A stretch of DNA of 8,605 nucleotides from Phycisphaerae bacterium (GCA_021736615.1 JAIPFN010000256.1:1-8605), one strand, 5' to 3'; positions 1 to 6,263 are shown, numbered from the stretch's first letter. Numbers and translations: made by a program. The notes: a model not told the origin generated them from the sequence alone.

Positions 1-93
1 GGGGCCCCAGATGCATAAATTTCCCCCCCCAGCGAAAAACACGCTCCCCAAATTTATGCATCTGCCCAAGCTATTTTTCTCTAAACGCAAATT
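1..93 (+). repeat. Outer arm, left copy, itself palindromic
   Basis: Bases 1-67 begin with GGGGCCCC and are themselves a hairpin: AGATGCATAAATTT (10-23) is answered by AAATTTATGCATCT (50-63), with an inner AGCG/CGCT pair and an eight-C run at 23-30. Bases 68-93 continue the match to the right arm with a CTATTTTTCTC segment. The arm pairs with 499-589 in inverted orientation, with a few mismatches and a 2-bp length difference in the hairpin module. Confidence 0.75.
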
Positions 94-144
94 GGAAAGA
101 TTAGCAAAAAGGAAAGAAAAAATGTTATATAAAGAAAAATTGCA

Positions 145-410
145 GTTGACAGGCTCCGGTTCATAGGATTTCACGGATTATTAATAACCACGAAGAACAT
201 GAAACTCATGAAGAAAAGAAAAAGATTTTTTAAAAAAAGAGAAAAAAAGCAGTAGTTGGTGTTGTGGAATTTTTAATATAACTTGTTATTCAATAAAGAA
301 TTGTGAAAGTTGTTATTAAAAAACCGCCAACGCTAACTTCTACCCTTTTAAGCTTTTCTCTTATCCCTCTGTGGTCCTCTTTGTCCTCCTATGAACCGGA
401 GCCTGTCAAC
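145..410. repeat. Inner 24-bp perfect inverted repeat
   Basis: Bases 145-168 and 387-410 are exact reverse complements; the core is GGCTCCGGTTCATAGGA. They are nested inside the outer arms. The space between them is purine-rich on the left (CACGAAGAACATGAA type) and pyrimidine-rich on the right (CTGTGGTCCTCTTTGTCC type), consistent with diverged inverted copies. Confidence 0.8.
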
Positions 411-498
411 CACATTTTTCTTGTCTAATTATTATTTTCAGCATCTTAAAAACTCCATTCTATACTTAATAACACCTTTCTCAAGCACTAGACTTAAG

Positions 499-589
499 AA
501 TTTACGCAAAGAGAAAAATAGATTGGGCAGATGCATAAATTTGGGAGCGATTTTAAGCTGGGGGGGGAAATTTATGTATCTGGGGCCCC
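499..589 (-). repeat. Outer arm, right copy, itself palindromic
   Basis: This is the inverted copy of 1-93. Its hairpin module is 525-589, with an eight-G run at 560-567 and a GGGGCCCC end at 582-589. Just beyond the end, 590-603 (GAGCTATTTTTCTC with a C before it) again resembles the sequence next to the left module (69-82). The palindromic module is therefore flanked by this motif on both sides. Confidence 0.75.
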
Positions 590-654
590 GAGCTATTTTT
601 CTCGTTCTCAACGCATCGTTTATACCTTATCTTTTTTCCTTTGCCAACAATTAA

Positions 655-837
655 TAACGGCGGGAATTTATAACAGGCTGGCTGCCCAAACTCCTATTCG
701 TGATCGCCCAACGGCCCCACATTCAGCTCAATACGGACCAAAGCTCCCATTCTCTGTGACGTGATCCCGGCTTTCGCCGACCCACATTTCACTATGACCG
801 GGTTCCTTTGGATTATCCCGCCAACCTTAAAATCCCA
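655..837 (-). ncRNA. Candidate guide (bridge/seek) RNA region downstream of the transposase
   Basis: These 183 bases lie between the transposase stop and the AT-rich flank and code for nothing convincing. Read on the minus strand, GGCGGGA (complement of 816-822) and TCCCGCC (complement of 659-665) could close a fold of about 165 nt. Inside it is a CGGC-GAAA-GCCG tetraloop hairpin (768-779). In the IS1111 branch of the IS110 family the guide RNA is encoded downstream of the transposase, so this is the more likely of the two places here for such an RNA. No guide-target match was established, and it might simply be the element's right end. Confidence 0.35.
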
Positions 838-1905
838 TTACGCCGCTTGCTTCAACATCCTTTCAACCAGTTTTTCATTATACAATTCACCGCTGATCAA
901 CATCGCTCGCATGACACTTAACAGCTTGCGTCCGACCGCTACGATCGCGATCTTCTTACGTCCGTCCTGTCCGCATCGAACACGCTCATAAAACGCGTTA
1001 AGTGCTTTACTCTTACGTATCGCCATCCAGCTGCTTTCGCAGATCACCCATCGAACTGCACTGGGCCCATGTTTGGTAATATGCCCCAGACGCCTGCAAG
1101 AACCACTCTCGTCAAGTTTTGGAACCATCCCAAAATAGCTACAGTACTGTTTGAAATTATCAAACCTGCTGACGTCATCGGTATAAGCAAGAACCGTCTC
1201 TGCTGTCCGCCCGCCAACACCGGGTATACTCATCAGCAGCTTACCGCCAGGCTGCGTAGCAAGATACCTGTCAAGATAAGCGGTAGTATTTTTAATCTGC
1301 ATTTTTAAAAGATCAAACTCATCAAGCAAATTACTCAATTGCAAATGCCATAAATCAAACTCACCGACCTGTCCGCTGCAAACATCACGCATCCACAACA
1401 AATTACTTTTCTTCCACCAACCGCCTTTATGCAGTGGCTTATTATATCCATGGCCTTTAAACGTGGCTCGAATACGATTCTTAACCTGCACCAGCTTAGT
1501 AACTGTTTTTTTGCGATGAAGTATAGTCTCACGCCACTGTCGAACTTCTTTACTCGGCATATAAACACCAGGTACTTCATCCATATAAAGCAGCTTAGCC
1601 ATCTTATAAGCATCAATCCTGTCATTCTTTTTTGCTGTTCGGAATATCCACGTCATCTTAGACGGATTAGCAACTGTCAAACTGTCAACCGAATCGACTA
1701 GCGAGTCATACAAAAAGCCCGCCTGCCCGCTGACCTCAAAAACCAGATGCGTTTTGCCGGAAAAACCTTTCTTCTGGCCGATCAAATACTTCTTCATAGA
1801 CTCAATATCCGGGCCTATAGTGGCATATGCGTCTTTTTTATTTTTTTGTACAACACAAACAACTGTTTTCTTGCAATCAATGTCAAATCCAATATACTTG
1901 TCCAT
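838..1905 (-). CDS. IS110-family transposase (DEDD recombinase)
   Basis: The 355-aa protein catalyses cut-out and insertion of its element. IS110 enzymes combine an N-terminal RuvC-like DEDD domain with a C-terminal Transposase_20 domain carrying a catalytic serine, and known members use an RNA guide. Visible here are GFDID at residues 6-10 (acidic D8/D10), FEVSG around E57, KNDRIDA with D95 and D98, a basic helical linker, and then IPGVGGRTA (227-235). The SGSCRRLGHITKHG segment (267-280) is typical of the serine-bearing C-terminal domain. Length matches the family, with no frameshift or internal stop, so the gene looks functional. The ATG is preceded by GGAGG with a 6-nt spacer. This ribosome site lies inside a predicted stem, so translation is probably restrained. 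The stop codon abuts the structured 3' tail. Confidence 0.93.
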   Translation of the reverse strand: MDKYIGFDIDCKKTVVCVVQKNKKDAYATIGPDIESMKKYLIGQKKGFSGKTHLVFEVSGQAGFLYDSLVDSVDSLTVANPSKMTWIFRTAKKNDRIDAYKMAKLLYMDEVPGVYMPSKEVRQWRETILHRKKTVTKLVQVKNRIRATFKGHGYNKPLHKGGWWKKSNLLWMRDVCSGQVGEFDLWHLQLSNLLDEFDLLKMQIKNTTAYLDRYLATQPGGKLLMSIPGVGGRTAETVLAYTDDVSRFDNFKQYCSYFGMVPKLDESGSCRRLGHITKHGPSAVRWVICESSWMAIRKSKALNAFYERVRCGQDGRKKIAIVAVGRKLLSVMRAMLISGELYNEKLVERMLKQAA

Positions 1906-2003
1906 AAGGAGCCTCCTGGTAAAAGGTTATTGTGCTTCGAGCACGAAAATTATGAATGGGACGCTAACACGATCCCGAACAATCATAACCTACCGGAGGC
2001 TCC
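1906..2003 (-). promoter_or_regulatory. Cloverleaf-like leader that sequesters the transposase ribosome binding site
   Basis: On the minus strand a basal stem pairs GGAGCCTCC (complement of 1995-2003) with GGAGGCTCC (complement of 1908-1916). It continues with GGTA/TACC and GGTTAT/ATAACC pairing after small bulges. Two hairpins sit inside: GTGCT-CGA-AGCAC (1932-1944) and a GGGA/TCCC plus CG/CG stem (1958-1976). The 3' strand of the basal stem contains the GGAGG that precedes the transposase ATG by 6 nt. Reading-through transcripts would thus hide the ribosome site, as is known for other insertion sequences. The 5' strand can alternatively fold on itself (CCGGA-GCC-TCCGG). It may also be the left-end guide RNA of the IS110 type. 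Confidence 0.55.
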
Positions 2004-2130
2004 GGTTACATAGCTTATCTGTGGGGTTTTGGTTGGTATCGTCATTCAGTTCTTGACGACGATCCCATGGTATCTGCATGATAGCTACAAATAGCATGAC
2101 GAATATGACCATTTTTATGAATAGTTTCAT
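1990..2130 (-). pseudogene. 5' stub of an exported or membrane protein gene, cut by the IS110 element
   Basis: The 46-codon ORF starts MKLFIKMVIFVMLFVAIM, a short basic end followed by a hydrophobic stretch typical of a signal peptide or membrane anchor. It continues with a polar segment (PWDRRQELNDDTNQNPTDKL). The ATG is preceded by GGAAG at a normal distance and by a plausible promoter 50 to 77 bases upstream. The last few codons (CNRSLR and TAG) run into the palindromic end of the insertion sequence, so the natural C-terminus is probably missing. No matching 3' part was recognised beyond the other end of the element. It could instead be a genuine small membrane peptide. The family is not recognised. 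Confidence 0.5.
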
Positions 2131-2179
2131 GATTTCTTCCTTTTCACTCAAAACCTAATGACGGTTCAGGTTTTTTAGT

Positions 2180-2207
2180 ATTTTATGTATTTTAAAGGAA
2201 AAGTCAA
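2180..2207 (-). promoter_or_regulatory. Sigma70-like promoter for the interrupted leftward gene
   Basis: On the minus strand there is TTGACT (2202-2207), a 16-bp spacer and TAAAAT (2180-2185). The predicted start near 2173 gives a leader of roughly 40 nt before the ATG at 2130. The rest of 2131-2301 holds a short AACCT/AGGTT inverted repeat (around 2152-2175) and nothing else that I can identify. Confidence 0.45.
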
Positions 2208-2301
2208 AATTTTCATGACGGAAAATGGGGATATCGCCTTAAGTTAGATGCGAAAGTGTGAATTTGACACGGACGCTTGCCTGACTGTGTTAGGTAGGCG
2301 G

Positions 2302-2820
2302 TCAAGGTCTATTGCTCCATAACCGCAGTTCCCATTGAGCAATAGATAAACCTTCCTTTTTTGCTTGCTCTTTAATTATCGTGATCATTTCTTTGTAACG
2401 GTCTGAACTGTCTAATTCAGTCCAATTCTCGTTAATGTCAACAGCTTCAAGCACAACTCTATCAACTGGACAATGCGGGGGTTCATGTTCAACATAGCCA
2501 AGGCACCATAAAAACTTAAGATATAGATTTACCGCTTTTTGTGCCACACCGAAACGCATTTTGCCACCATTTAAAACATCATTGAATTCTACAGACAGTT
2601 CCTCTTGGAATTTCTTAATATTATTGATGTGTGTACTTTCGGAAATCTCCTTTTGGGAATAATCTTCTTCAAGCCGCCTCAATGCTTCCTCTAAGGACTT
2701 TGAGAATTCTTTCTTTTGGGCATCTGTAACACCCGTCGAGTATGTTCCAGAGTGCTGTAGAGCCGATATCCTTGCATTCGAAAGTGCGATTAAGATTAAA
2801 AAATTCTTTTTGTAATTCAT
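2302..2820 (-). CDS. Conserved-type hypothetical protein, 172 aa
   Basis: Function unknown. The ATG follows AGGAG with a 6-nt spacer (AGGAGCCTAACATG), a strong start. Residues 33-82 are highly charged and predicted helical, possibly a coiled coil. A more hydrophobic core follows (VAQKAVNLYLKFLWCLGYV, 92-110), then PPHCPVDRVVL (114-124) and a C-terminal helical part ending SIAQWELRLWSN. I have an impression of a widespread uncharacterised family with the LYLKFLWCLG...PPHCPVDR pattern, but I cannot name it. The N-terminal KKNFLILIALSNARIS is only weakly hydrophobic and does not look like a clear signal peptide. It is transcribed in the same direction as the interrupted stub downstream of it, with 171 bases between them. 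Base composition is similar to its AT-rich surroundings, suggesting an accessory gene. Confidence 0.75.
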   Translation of the reverse strand: MNYKKNFLILIALSNARISALQHSGTYSTGVTDAQKKEFSKSLEEALRRLEEDYSQKEISESTHINNIKKFQEELSVEFNDVLNGGKMRFGVAQKAVNLYLKFLWCLGYVEHEPPHCPVDRVVLEAVDINENWTELDSSDRYKEMITIIKEQAKKEGLSIAQWELRLWSNRP

Positions 2821-2893
2821 GTTAGGCTCCTGTGTGATTTCATATTTTATGATTGTCGTTTTTTTCTCAGCATCAAACCGCCTAGAGAAAGAG

Positions 2894-3295
2894 AATTAAG
2901 GGGTACGGTACTAATGGCACTGTCATATTTTTTTGGCAAGATAGACAAGATGCTTCGCAGCAAACCGGTCCATCCCCTAAAGCCCTTAACTTGTGTATCC
3001 ATTGACAAACTCCCAAATCCTCAAAAAAAATCAAATTCCCAATCCGACACTAACGCCAAACTCTTTTCACCTTTCGCACTTCGCTTGCGTCCCGGCTTTA
3101 CGCCGGGATTAAAACTTTCTACACCTGACTTTATTATATACCCAAAACCAAAAATATCAAAAGAAAAAAACAACCAAAGTTTTTTTTCGCCTCACATTTT
3201 CCAACTGACCACCTACTACTTACCACTCACCAGGTAAATTTAAGGGGTACGAGGTAAATTTAAGGGGTACAGGTAAATTTAAGGGGTACGGTACC
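2894..3295 (+). repeat. REP-like GGGGTAC repeats bounding a gene-free AT-rich stretch
   Basis: An AATTAAGGGGTACGGTAC copy lies at 2894-2911. Three 18-bp direct repeats, GGTAAATTTAAGGGGTAC, lie at 3233-3250, 3253-3270 and 3272-3289, separated by 2 and 1 bases. The last is followed by GGTACC (3290-3295) and an eight-base T run, so the boundary sequence forms GTACGGTACC. The DNA between 2912 and 3232 has no believable ORF. Copies of this kind, AAGGGG plus a short palindrome, resemble sequences I associate with REP-associated (RAYT/Y1) transposases. No such transposase is present in the window, so this would be a remnant or a non-autonomous unit. Confidence 0.6.
3090..3108. other. Perfect 7-bp hairpin in the intergenic stretch
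   Basis: TCCCGGC (3090-3096), TTTAC, GCCGGGA (3102-3108). It is GC-rich in an AT-rich neighbourhood and is not followed by a proper T run, so a terminator role is uncertain. It may be a decayed repeat hairpin. Confidence 0.4.
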
Positions 3296-3299
3296 TTTT

Positions 3300-3561
3300 T
3301 TTGAAAAATCACCACTTAAGGTACTAATAACGCCACTTTTGCGAGGTAAAACAAAAATAACTATTGATTTCGGCCAACAAAAAGTCCATGGTACCGGTAG
3401 CGGTTCGTCAAGGATTAAGCTCATAGAGTAATCCTCATGTTTCAAAGCTTTACAAAAACCCGCTCACGCAACTCAATAGGCCTATTAAAGCTTCTATACC
3501 TGAAGAAACCGTCTTTTCAGCCGCCAATCGCAATACATTACAGGATATAATCGATATTTAA
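3300..3561 (+). pseudogene. Possible frameshifted 3' remnant of an unknown gene
   Basis: From about 3300 one frame is open and reads ...RGKTKITIDFGQQKVHGT and so on to ...RIKLIE, with a stop at 3429-3431. From 3427 a second frame reads SNPHVSKLYKNPLTQLNRPI and continues through ...EETVFSAANRNTLQDIIDI to a stop at 3559-3561. The two join smoothly if one base has been gained or lost near 3426, and both stretches look protein-like rather than random. There is no start codon with a ribosome site, and the upstream part runs into the GGGGTAC repeats, which may have truncated it. The family is not recognised. Chance open frames in AT-rich DNA remain possible. Confidence 0.3.
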
Positions 3562-3798
3562 AATTCTGCAAAACGCAAACACACGCCAAAACACTGACAA
3601 AAAACGCCATTTTTCGAGGATTTCACTGTAGAGGCCGCCGGAGAATACAAAGAGGGTGTGTTGAACGACAGGCCGACAAGAACCTCAAAAGTGAAATTAG
3701 TTTGATTTTTTGAGACTGTTTTGTATCCTGTAAAAAAAGAAGCTGATGGCTTACTATCACTAATTCCGGCTCGTAAAGCACAATGAAAGATACTAAAA
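3562..3798 (+). repeat. Probable dispersed intergenic repeat upstream of the sulfatase
   Basis: The plus-strand reading from 3611 gives ...FEDFTVEAAGEYKEGVLND RPTRTSKVKLV and then a stop. It resembles the translated form of a dispersed intergenic repeat that I remember as a source of false gene calls (EAAGIEPAS type). It has no start, no ribosome site and stops on both sides. The reverse strand is also open without a start signal. I regard it as non-coding. It forms the DNA directly before the sulfatase, and no good promoter for that gene was found in it. Confidence 0.3.
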
Positions 3799-5229
3799 AT
3801 GGAAAGTCTCACACATATAAAACGTCGTCAGTTCTTAAAACAAACCGCAGCGATCGGTGCCGCCCTTGCCCTGTTGCCCACGGGATGTACGGCTAATATA
3901 AACACCGCTGCTAAACCGGACAAGAAACCGAATATCCTTTTTATCCCGGTCGATGATCTGCGAATCCAGCTGGGCTGTTACGGGCATACCGAAACTATCT
4001 CTCCGAATATTGACCGGCTTGCGTCGGAAGGTACGCTTTTTAAGCGGGCCTATTGCCAGGTTCCTGTCTGCGGGCCTTCAAGAATTAGCGTAATGACCGG
4101 GATGCGAACAAATAATAACCAGTGGTCAACAACTAGCCTGAAGAAGGATTTTAAGAGCCTTCCGCAGCATTTCAAAGATAACGGATACCATGCCATTTCC
4201 AACGGCAAGGTGTATCACACTATGGCCGACGACAAAGAAAGCTGGTCCGAAGAACCCTGGCGTTCTGTCGCGGTCTATCATGGCAAAGGAGACTGGGCCG
4301 GATATAACCAGTACGGCATATGGCAAAACCCTGAGTCGGCGAAACTGGTAAACAAAAAATCCGGCAGAGGCCCCTTCTGCGAATCCGCCGACGTGCCGGA
4401 CGACGCATACCAGGACGGCAAAGTGGCCAACAAGACCATCGCCGACCTGAGAAGATGCAAGGATATGGACAAGCCGTTTTTCATCGCATGCGGTTTCTGG
4501 AGACCCCATCTTCCGTTTAACGCACCGAAAAAATACTGGGACATGTACGACCGCGATAAGATCGACATGGCAGACAACCGGTACAAGCCAAAGAACCTGC
4601 CGAAAGAATGCAGAAACTCCAGCGAGATCAACCGTTACGGACAGGTCGAAGGCCGAAAAAGCACCGACGATTTCCATCGGCAGGCGCGGCATGGTTACTA
4701 TGCGTGCGTAAGTTATGTCGACGCTCAAATCGGTAAGATCATGGACGAGCTGGAAAAACTCGCCCTTGCCGACAATACAATCATAATCCTCTGGGGCGAT
4801 CACGGCTGGCACCTGGGCGAGCACGATTTCTGGGGCAAACACAATACCCTCAATAACGCGCTGCAGGCACCGATGATCATCCGCGCACCGGGCTATAAAA
4901 AGAACAACAAAACAAATGCCCTCGTCGAATTCGTGGACATGTATCCGAGCCTTTGCCGGCTGGCCGGGATTGAAACCCCAAAAGTGCAGCTCGACGGAAA
5001 AAGCTTTGTCCCGCTGATGAGCGATCCGAACCTGCCATGGAAGAAGGCGGTTTTCAGTACCTTCGGCGGAAAAGCGGTAAAGACAGACAGATACCTCTAC
5101 ACCGAGTGGAAAAACGCACGCATGCTATTCGACCACAAAACCGACCCGGAAGAAAACACAAACATCGTTGAATTACCCGAAAATGCCGGGATTGTCAGCA
5201 AATTAAGTGCCCTTCTCAAGTCCGGCTGA
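3799..5229 (+). CDS. Tat-exported sulfatase, iduronate-2-sulfatase type
   Basis: This protein hydrolyses sulfate esters, probably on sulfated polysaccharides, outside the cytoplasm. The 476-aa protein starts with a twin-arginine signal (KRRQFLK, residues 8-14) and a hydrophobic stretch. It then has LPTGC with C30, which could be a weak lipobox. The sulfatase core has metal-binding D52/D53 in PVDD and the CGPSR signature with C91, the residue normally converted to formylglycine. It also has GKVYH (K137, H140), RPHLPF (H237) and GDHGWHLGEH (D334, H335, H338) with K347. This set matches the catalytic residues of human iduronate-2-sulfatase, so the fold assignment is firm, but the substrate is not. 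Maturation needs a formylglycine-generating enzyme encoded elsewhere. The ATG lacks a clear ribosome site, but it is the only start that places the RR motif properly. Confidence 0.93.
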   Translation: MESLTHIKRRQFLKQTAAIGAALALLPTGCTANINTAAKPDKKPNILFIPVDDLRIQLGCYGHTETISPNIDRLASEGTLFKRAYCQVPVCGPSRISVMTGMRTNNNQWSTTSLKKDFKSLPQHFKDNGYHAISNGKVYHTMADDKESWSEEPWRSVAVYHGKGDWAGYNQYGIWQNPESAKLVNKKSGRGPFCESADVPDDAYQDGKVANKTIADLRRCKDMDKPFFIACGFWRPHLPFNAPKKYWDMYDRDKIDMADNRYKPKNLPKECRNSSEINRYGQVEGRKSTDDFHRQARHGYYACVSYVDAQIGKIMDELEKLALADNTIIILWGDHGWHLGEHDFWGKHNTLNNALQAPMIIRAPGYKKNNKTNALVEFVDMYPSLCRLAGIETPKVQLDGKSFVPLMSDPNLPWKKAVFSTFGGKAVKTDRYLYTEWKNARMLFDHKTDPEENTNIVELPENAGIVSKLSALLKSG

Positions 5230-5241
5230 CCGTGCGGTCAG
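5226..5241 (+). terminator. Palindrome over the sulfatase stop codon, possible weak terminator
   Basis: CTGACCG (5226-5232), TG, CGGTCAG (5235-5241) is a perfect inverted repeat that includes the TGA stop. No T run follows (TTGGATAATT), so termination would be inefficient or factor-dependent. It could also be a protein-binding site. Confidence 0.35.
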
Positions 5242-5342
5242 TTGGATAATTACAAATTACTAATTGAAGATTCGCCTTTTCCGAAAGATAGGCAATTTAG
5301 TGGTGCTCGACCCATTTTTTTTGTCGCGAAAAATATGCATTG

Positions 5343-5371
5343 TTTACAAATGATCGGCGATAGTCTATAAT
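5343..5371 (+). promoter_or_regulatory. Near-consensus promoter of prmC giving a leaderless transcript
   Basis: TTTACA (5343-5348), exactly 17 bp, then a perfect TATAAT (5366-5371). Only CCGGCC separates the -10 box from the ATG at 5378, so the expected transcription start is at or within a base or two of the A of ATG. No ribosome binding site can fit. Confidence 0.75.
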
Positions 5372-5377
5372 CCGGCC

Positions 5378-6259
5378 ATGGAGACATGGTCAATACAAAA
5401 ACTTTTAAACTGGATGACAGACTATTTCACGAAGAATGAGATAGACGAGCCTCGGCTAAGTGCCGAGATGATCCTTTCGTATGCGCTCGAACTTAAGCGT
5501 ATCGAGCTGTACATGCATTTTAATCGCGTTATCGAAAAACCAACCCTCGACAAACTCCACCATTTGATCAAACGTGCCGCCGCCAGCGAACCGATAGCAT
5601 ACCTGGTCGGCCGTAAGGAGTTTTATTCGCTTGAGATAAAGGTAAACTCCAACTGCCTTATCCCGCGTCCGGAAACAGAGCTGCTCGTCGAAAGAGCGAT
5701 AGAGTTTCTGAGAAAACGCCCTGCCCCTCGCTACGTATGCGACCTTTGCACAGGTTCCGGCTGTATCGCGACGGCGGTTGCCAAGGGGGTTGATGACATA
5801 AAGATAATTGCCACTGACATCTGCGACGCGGCCCTTTCGGTCGCTGCCGAAAACATCGAGAAACATGGATTGACCGATAAGGTGCACCTGTTATGCGGCG
5901 ACCTTTTCGACCCGATCATAGAAGGACTCGACCAGACGCATTTCGACCTGATAATCTCCAACCCGCCCTACATCTCAACAGCCGAGATGGCCGAACTTGA
6001 CAAAAACGTAAAAGACTACGAACCACACAAGGCACTGCATGCCGGCGAAGAAGGACTCGACGTATACAAAAGGATAATCGCACAGGCTAACGAACACCTG
6101 AAAGACGACGGCGCAATAATGCTGGAAATCGGCTACAAACAAGCCGCTAGCGTTACAGAACTACTGGAAAAGACAAAATGCTTTAAAGCAGTTTCAGTAG
6201 AAAAAGACCCCCACGGAAATGACCGGATCGTAAAGGCGATTAAGCAACCCCGGAAATAA
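5378..6259 (+). CDS. prmC: Peptide chain release factor N5-glutamine methyltransferase PrmC (HemK)
   Basis: PrmC transfers a methyl group from S-adenosylmethionine to the glutamine of the GGQ motif in release factors RF1/RF2 in the cytoplasm, improving translation termination. The 293-aa product has the usual small helical N-terminal domain (1-85, including EPRLSAEMILSYAL) and then IPRPETE (95-101). Its methyltransferase motif I is DLCTGSGCIA (122-131) and the hallmark SNPPYIS (194-200) binds the target glutamine. KDPHGNDRIV near the end (277-286) is also typical. Length fits the family. The start is fixed by family alignment and by the promoter: the next in-frame Met (13) would cut into the N-domain. 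The gene appears to be transcribed alone and leaderless. In many bacteria prmC follows prfA; that is not so here. Confidence 0.95.
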   Translation: METWSIQKLLNWMTDYFTKNEIDEPRLSAEMILSYALELKRIELYMHFNRVIEKPTLDKLHHLIKRAAASEPIAYLVGRKEFYSLEIKVNSNCLIPRPETELLVERAIEFLRKRPAPRYVCDLCTGSGCIATAVAKGVDDIKIIATDICDAALSVAAENIEKHGLTDKVHLLCGDLFDPIIEGLDQTHFDLIISNPPYISTAEMAELDKNVKDYEPHKALHAGEEGLDVYKRIIAQANEHLKDDGAIMLEIGYKQAASVTELLEKTKCFKAVSVEKDPHGNDRIVKAIKQPRK

Positions 6260-6263
6260 AGCC

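Larger units (their letters stand above)
1..589. repeat. Long whole-length imperfect inverted repeat (foldback/MITE-like segment)
   Basis: The left half (1-295) and right half (297-589) are reverse complements of each other in patches along the full length. The patches are outer arms 1-93 versus 499-589, inner arms 145-168 versus 387-410 (24 bp, perfect), and near-centre arms 251-282 versus 309-343. The centre of symmetry is near 296 for all three pairs, so they belong to one fold. Between the patches lies AT- and purine-rich sequence that has diverged. No ORF here looks real. The left edge coincides with the window edge, so the element may extend further left, and no target duplication can be tested. 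It could be a non-autonomous foldback element, or two convergent copies of a dispersed repeat. Confidence 0.7.
655..2006 (-). mobile_element. IS110-family insertion sequence (ends estimated)
   Basis: One intact transposase gene is flanked by GC-richer, structured non-coding DNA that contrasts with the AT-rich surroundings. The downstream tail is about 183 bp and the leader about 100 bp. IS110 elements lack classic long terminal inverted repeats and often make no target duplication, so the ends are inferred. The upstream end is placed near the CCGGAG-C-CTCCGG palindrome (1993-2005), because a coding stub begins just beyond it. The downstream end is placed near the TAACGGCGGGAA at 655-666, where AT-rich DNA starts. 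Either end could be off by tens of bases. Confidence 0.6.

Noticed and set aside
391..991. Short plus-strand ORFs across the inverted repeat and the IS110 tail
   Set aside because: They start without ribosome sites, cross the repeat arm and the structured element end, and encode low-complexity or antisense-like sequence.
2914..3237. 107-codon plus-strand ORF between the GGGGTAC repeats
   Set aside because: Rich in K, S, P and F as expected from AT-rich DNA, with no ribosome site, no domain pattern, and repeats at both ends.
3233..3289. CRISPR-like array of 18-bp repeats
   Set aside because: Spacers are only 1-2 bases long, with no cas genes, so these are simple tandem repeats.
4126..4842. 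238-codon minus-strand ORF inside the sulfatase
   Set aside because: It is fully antisense to a gene with all catalytic motifs and has the V/F/R-rich make-up of a shadow frame.
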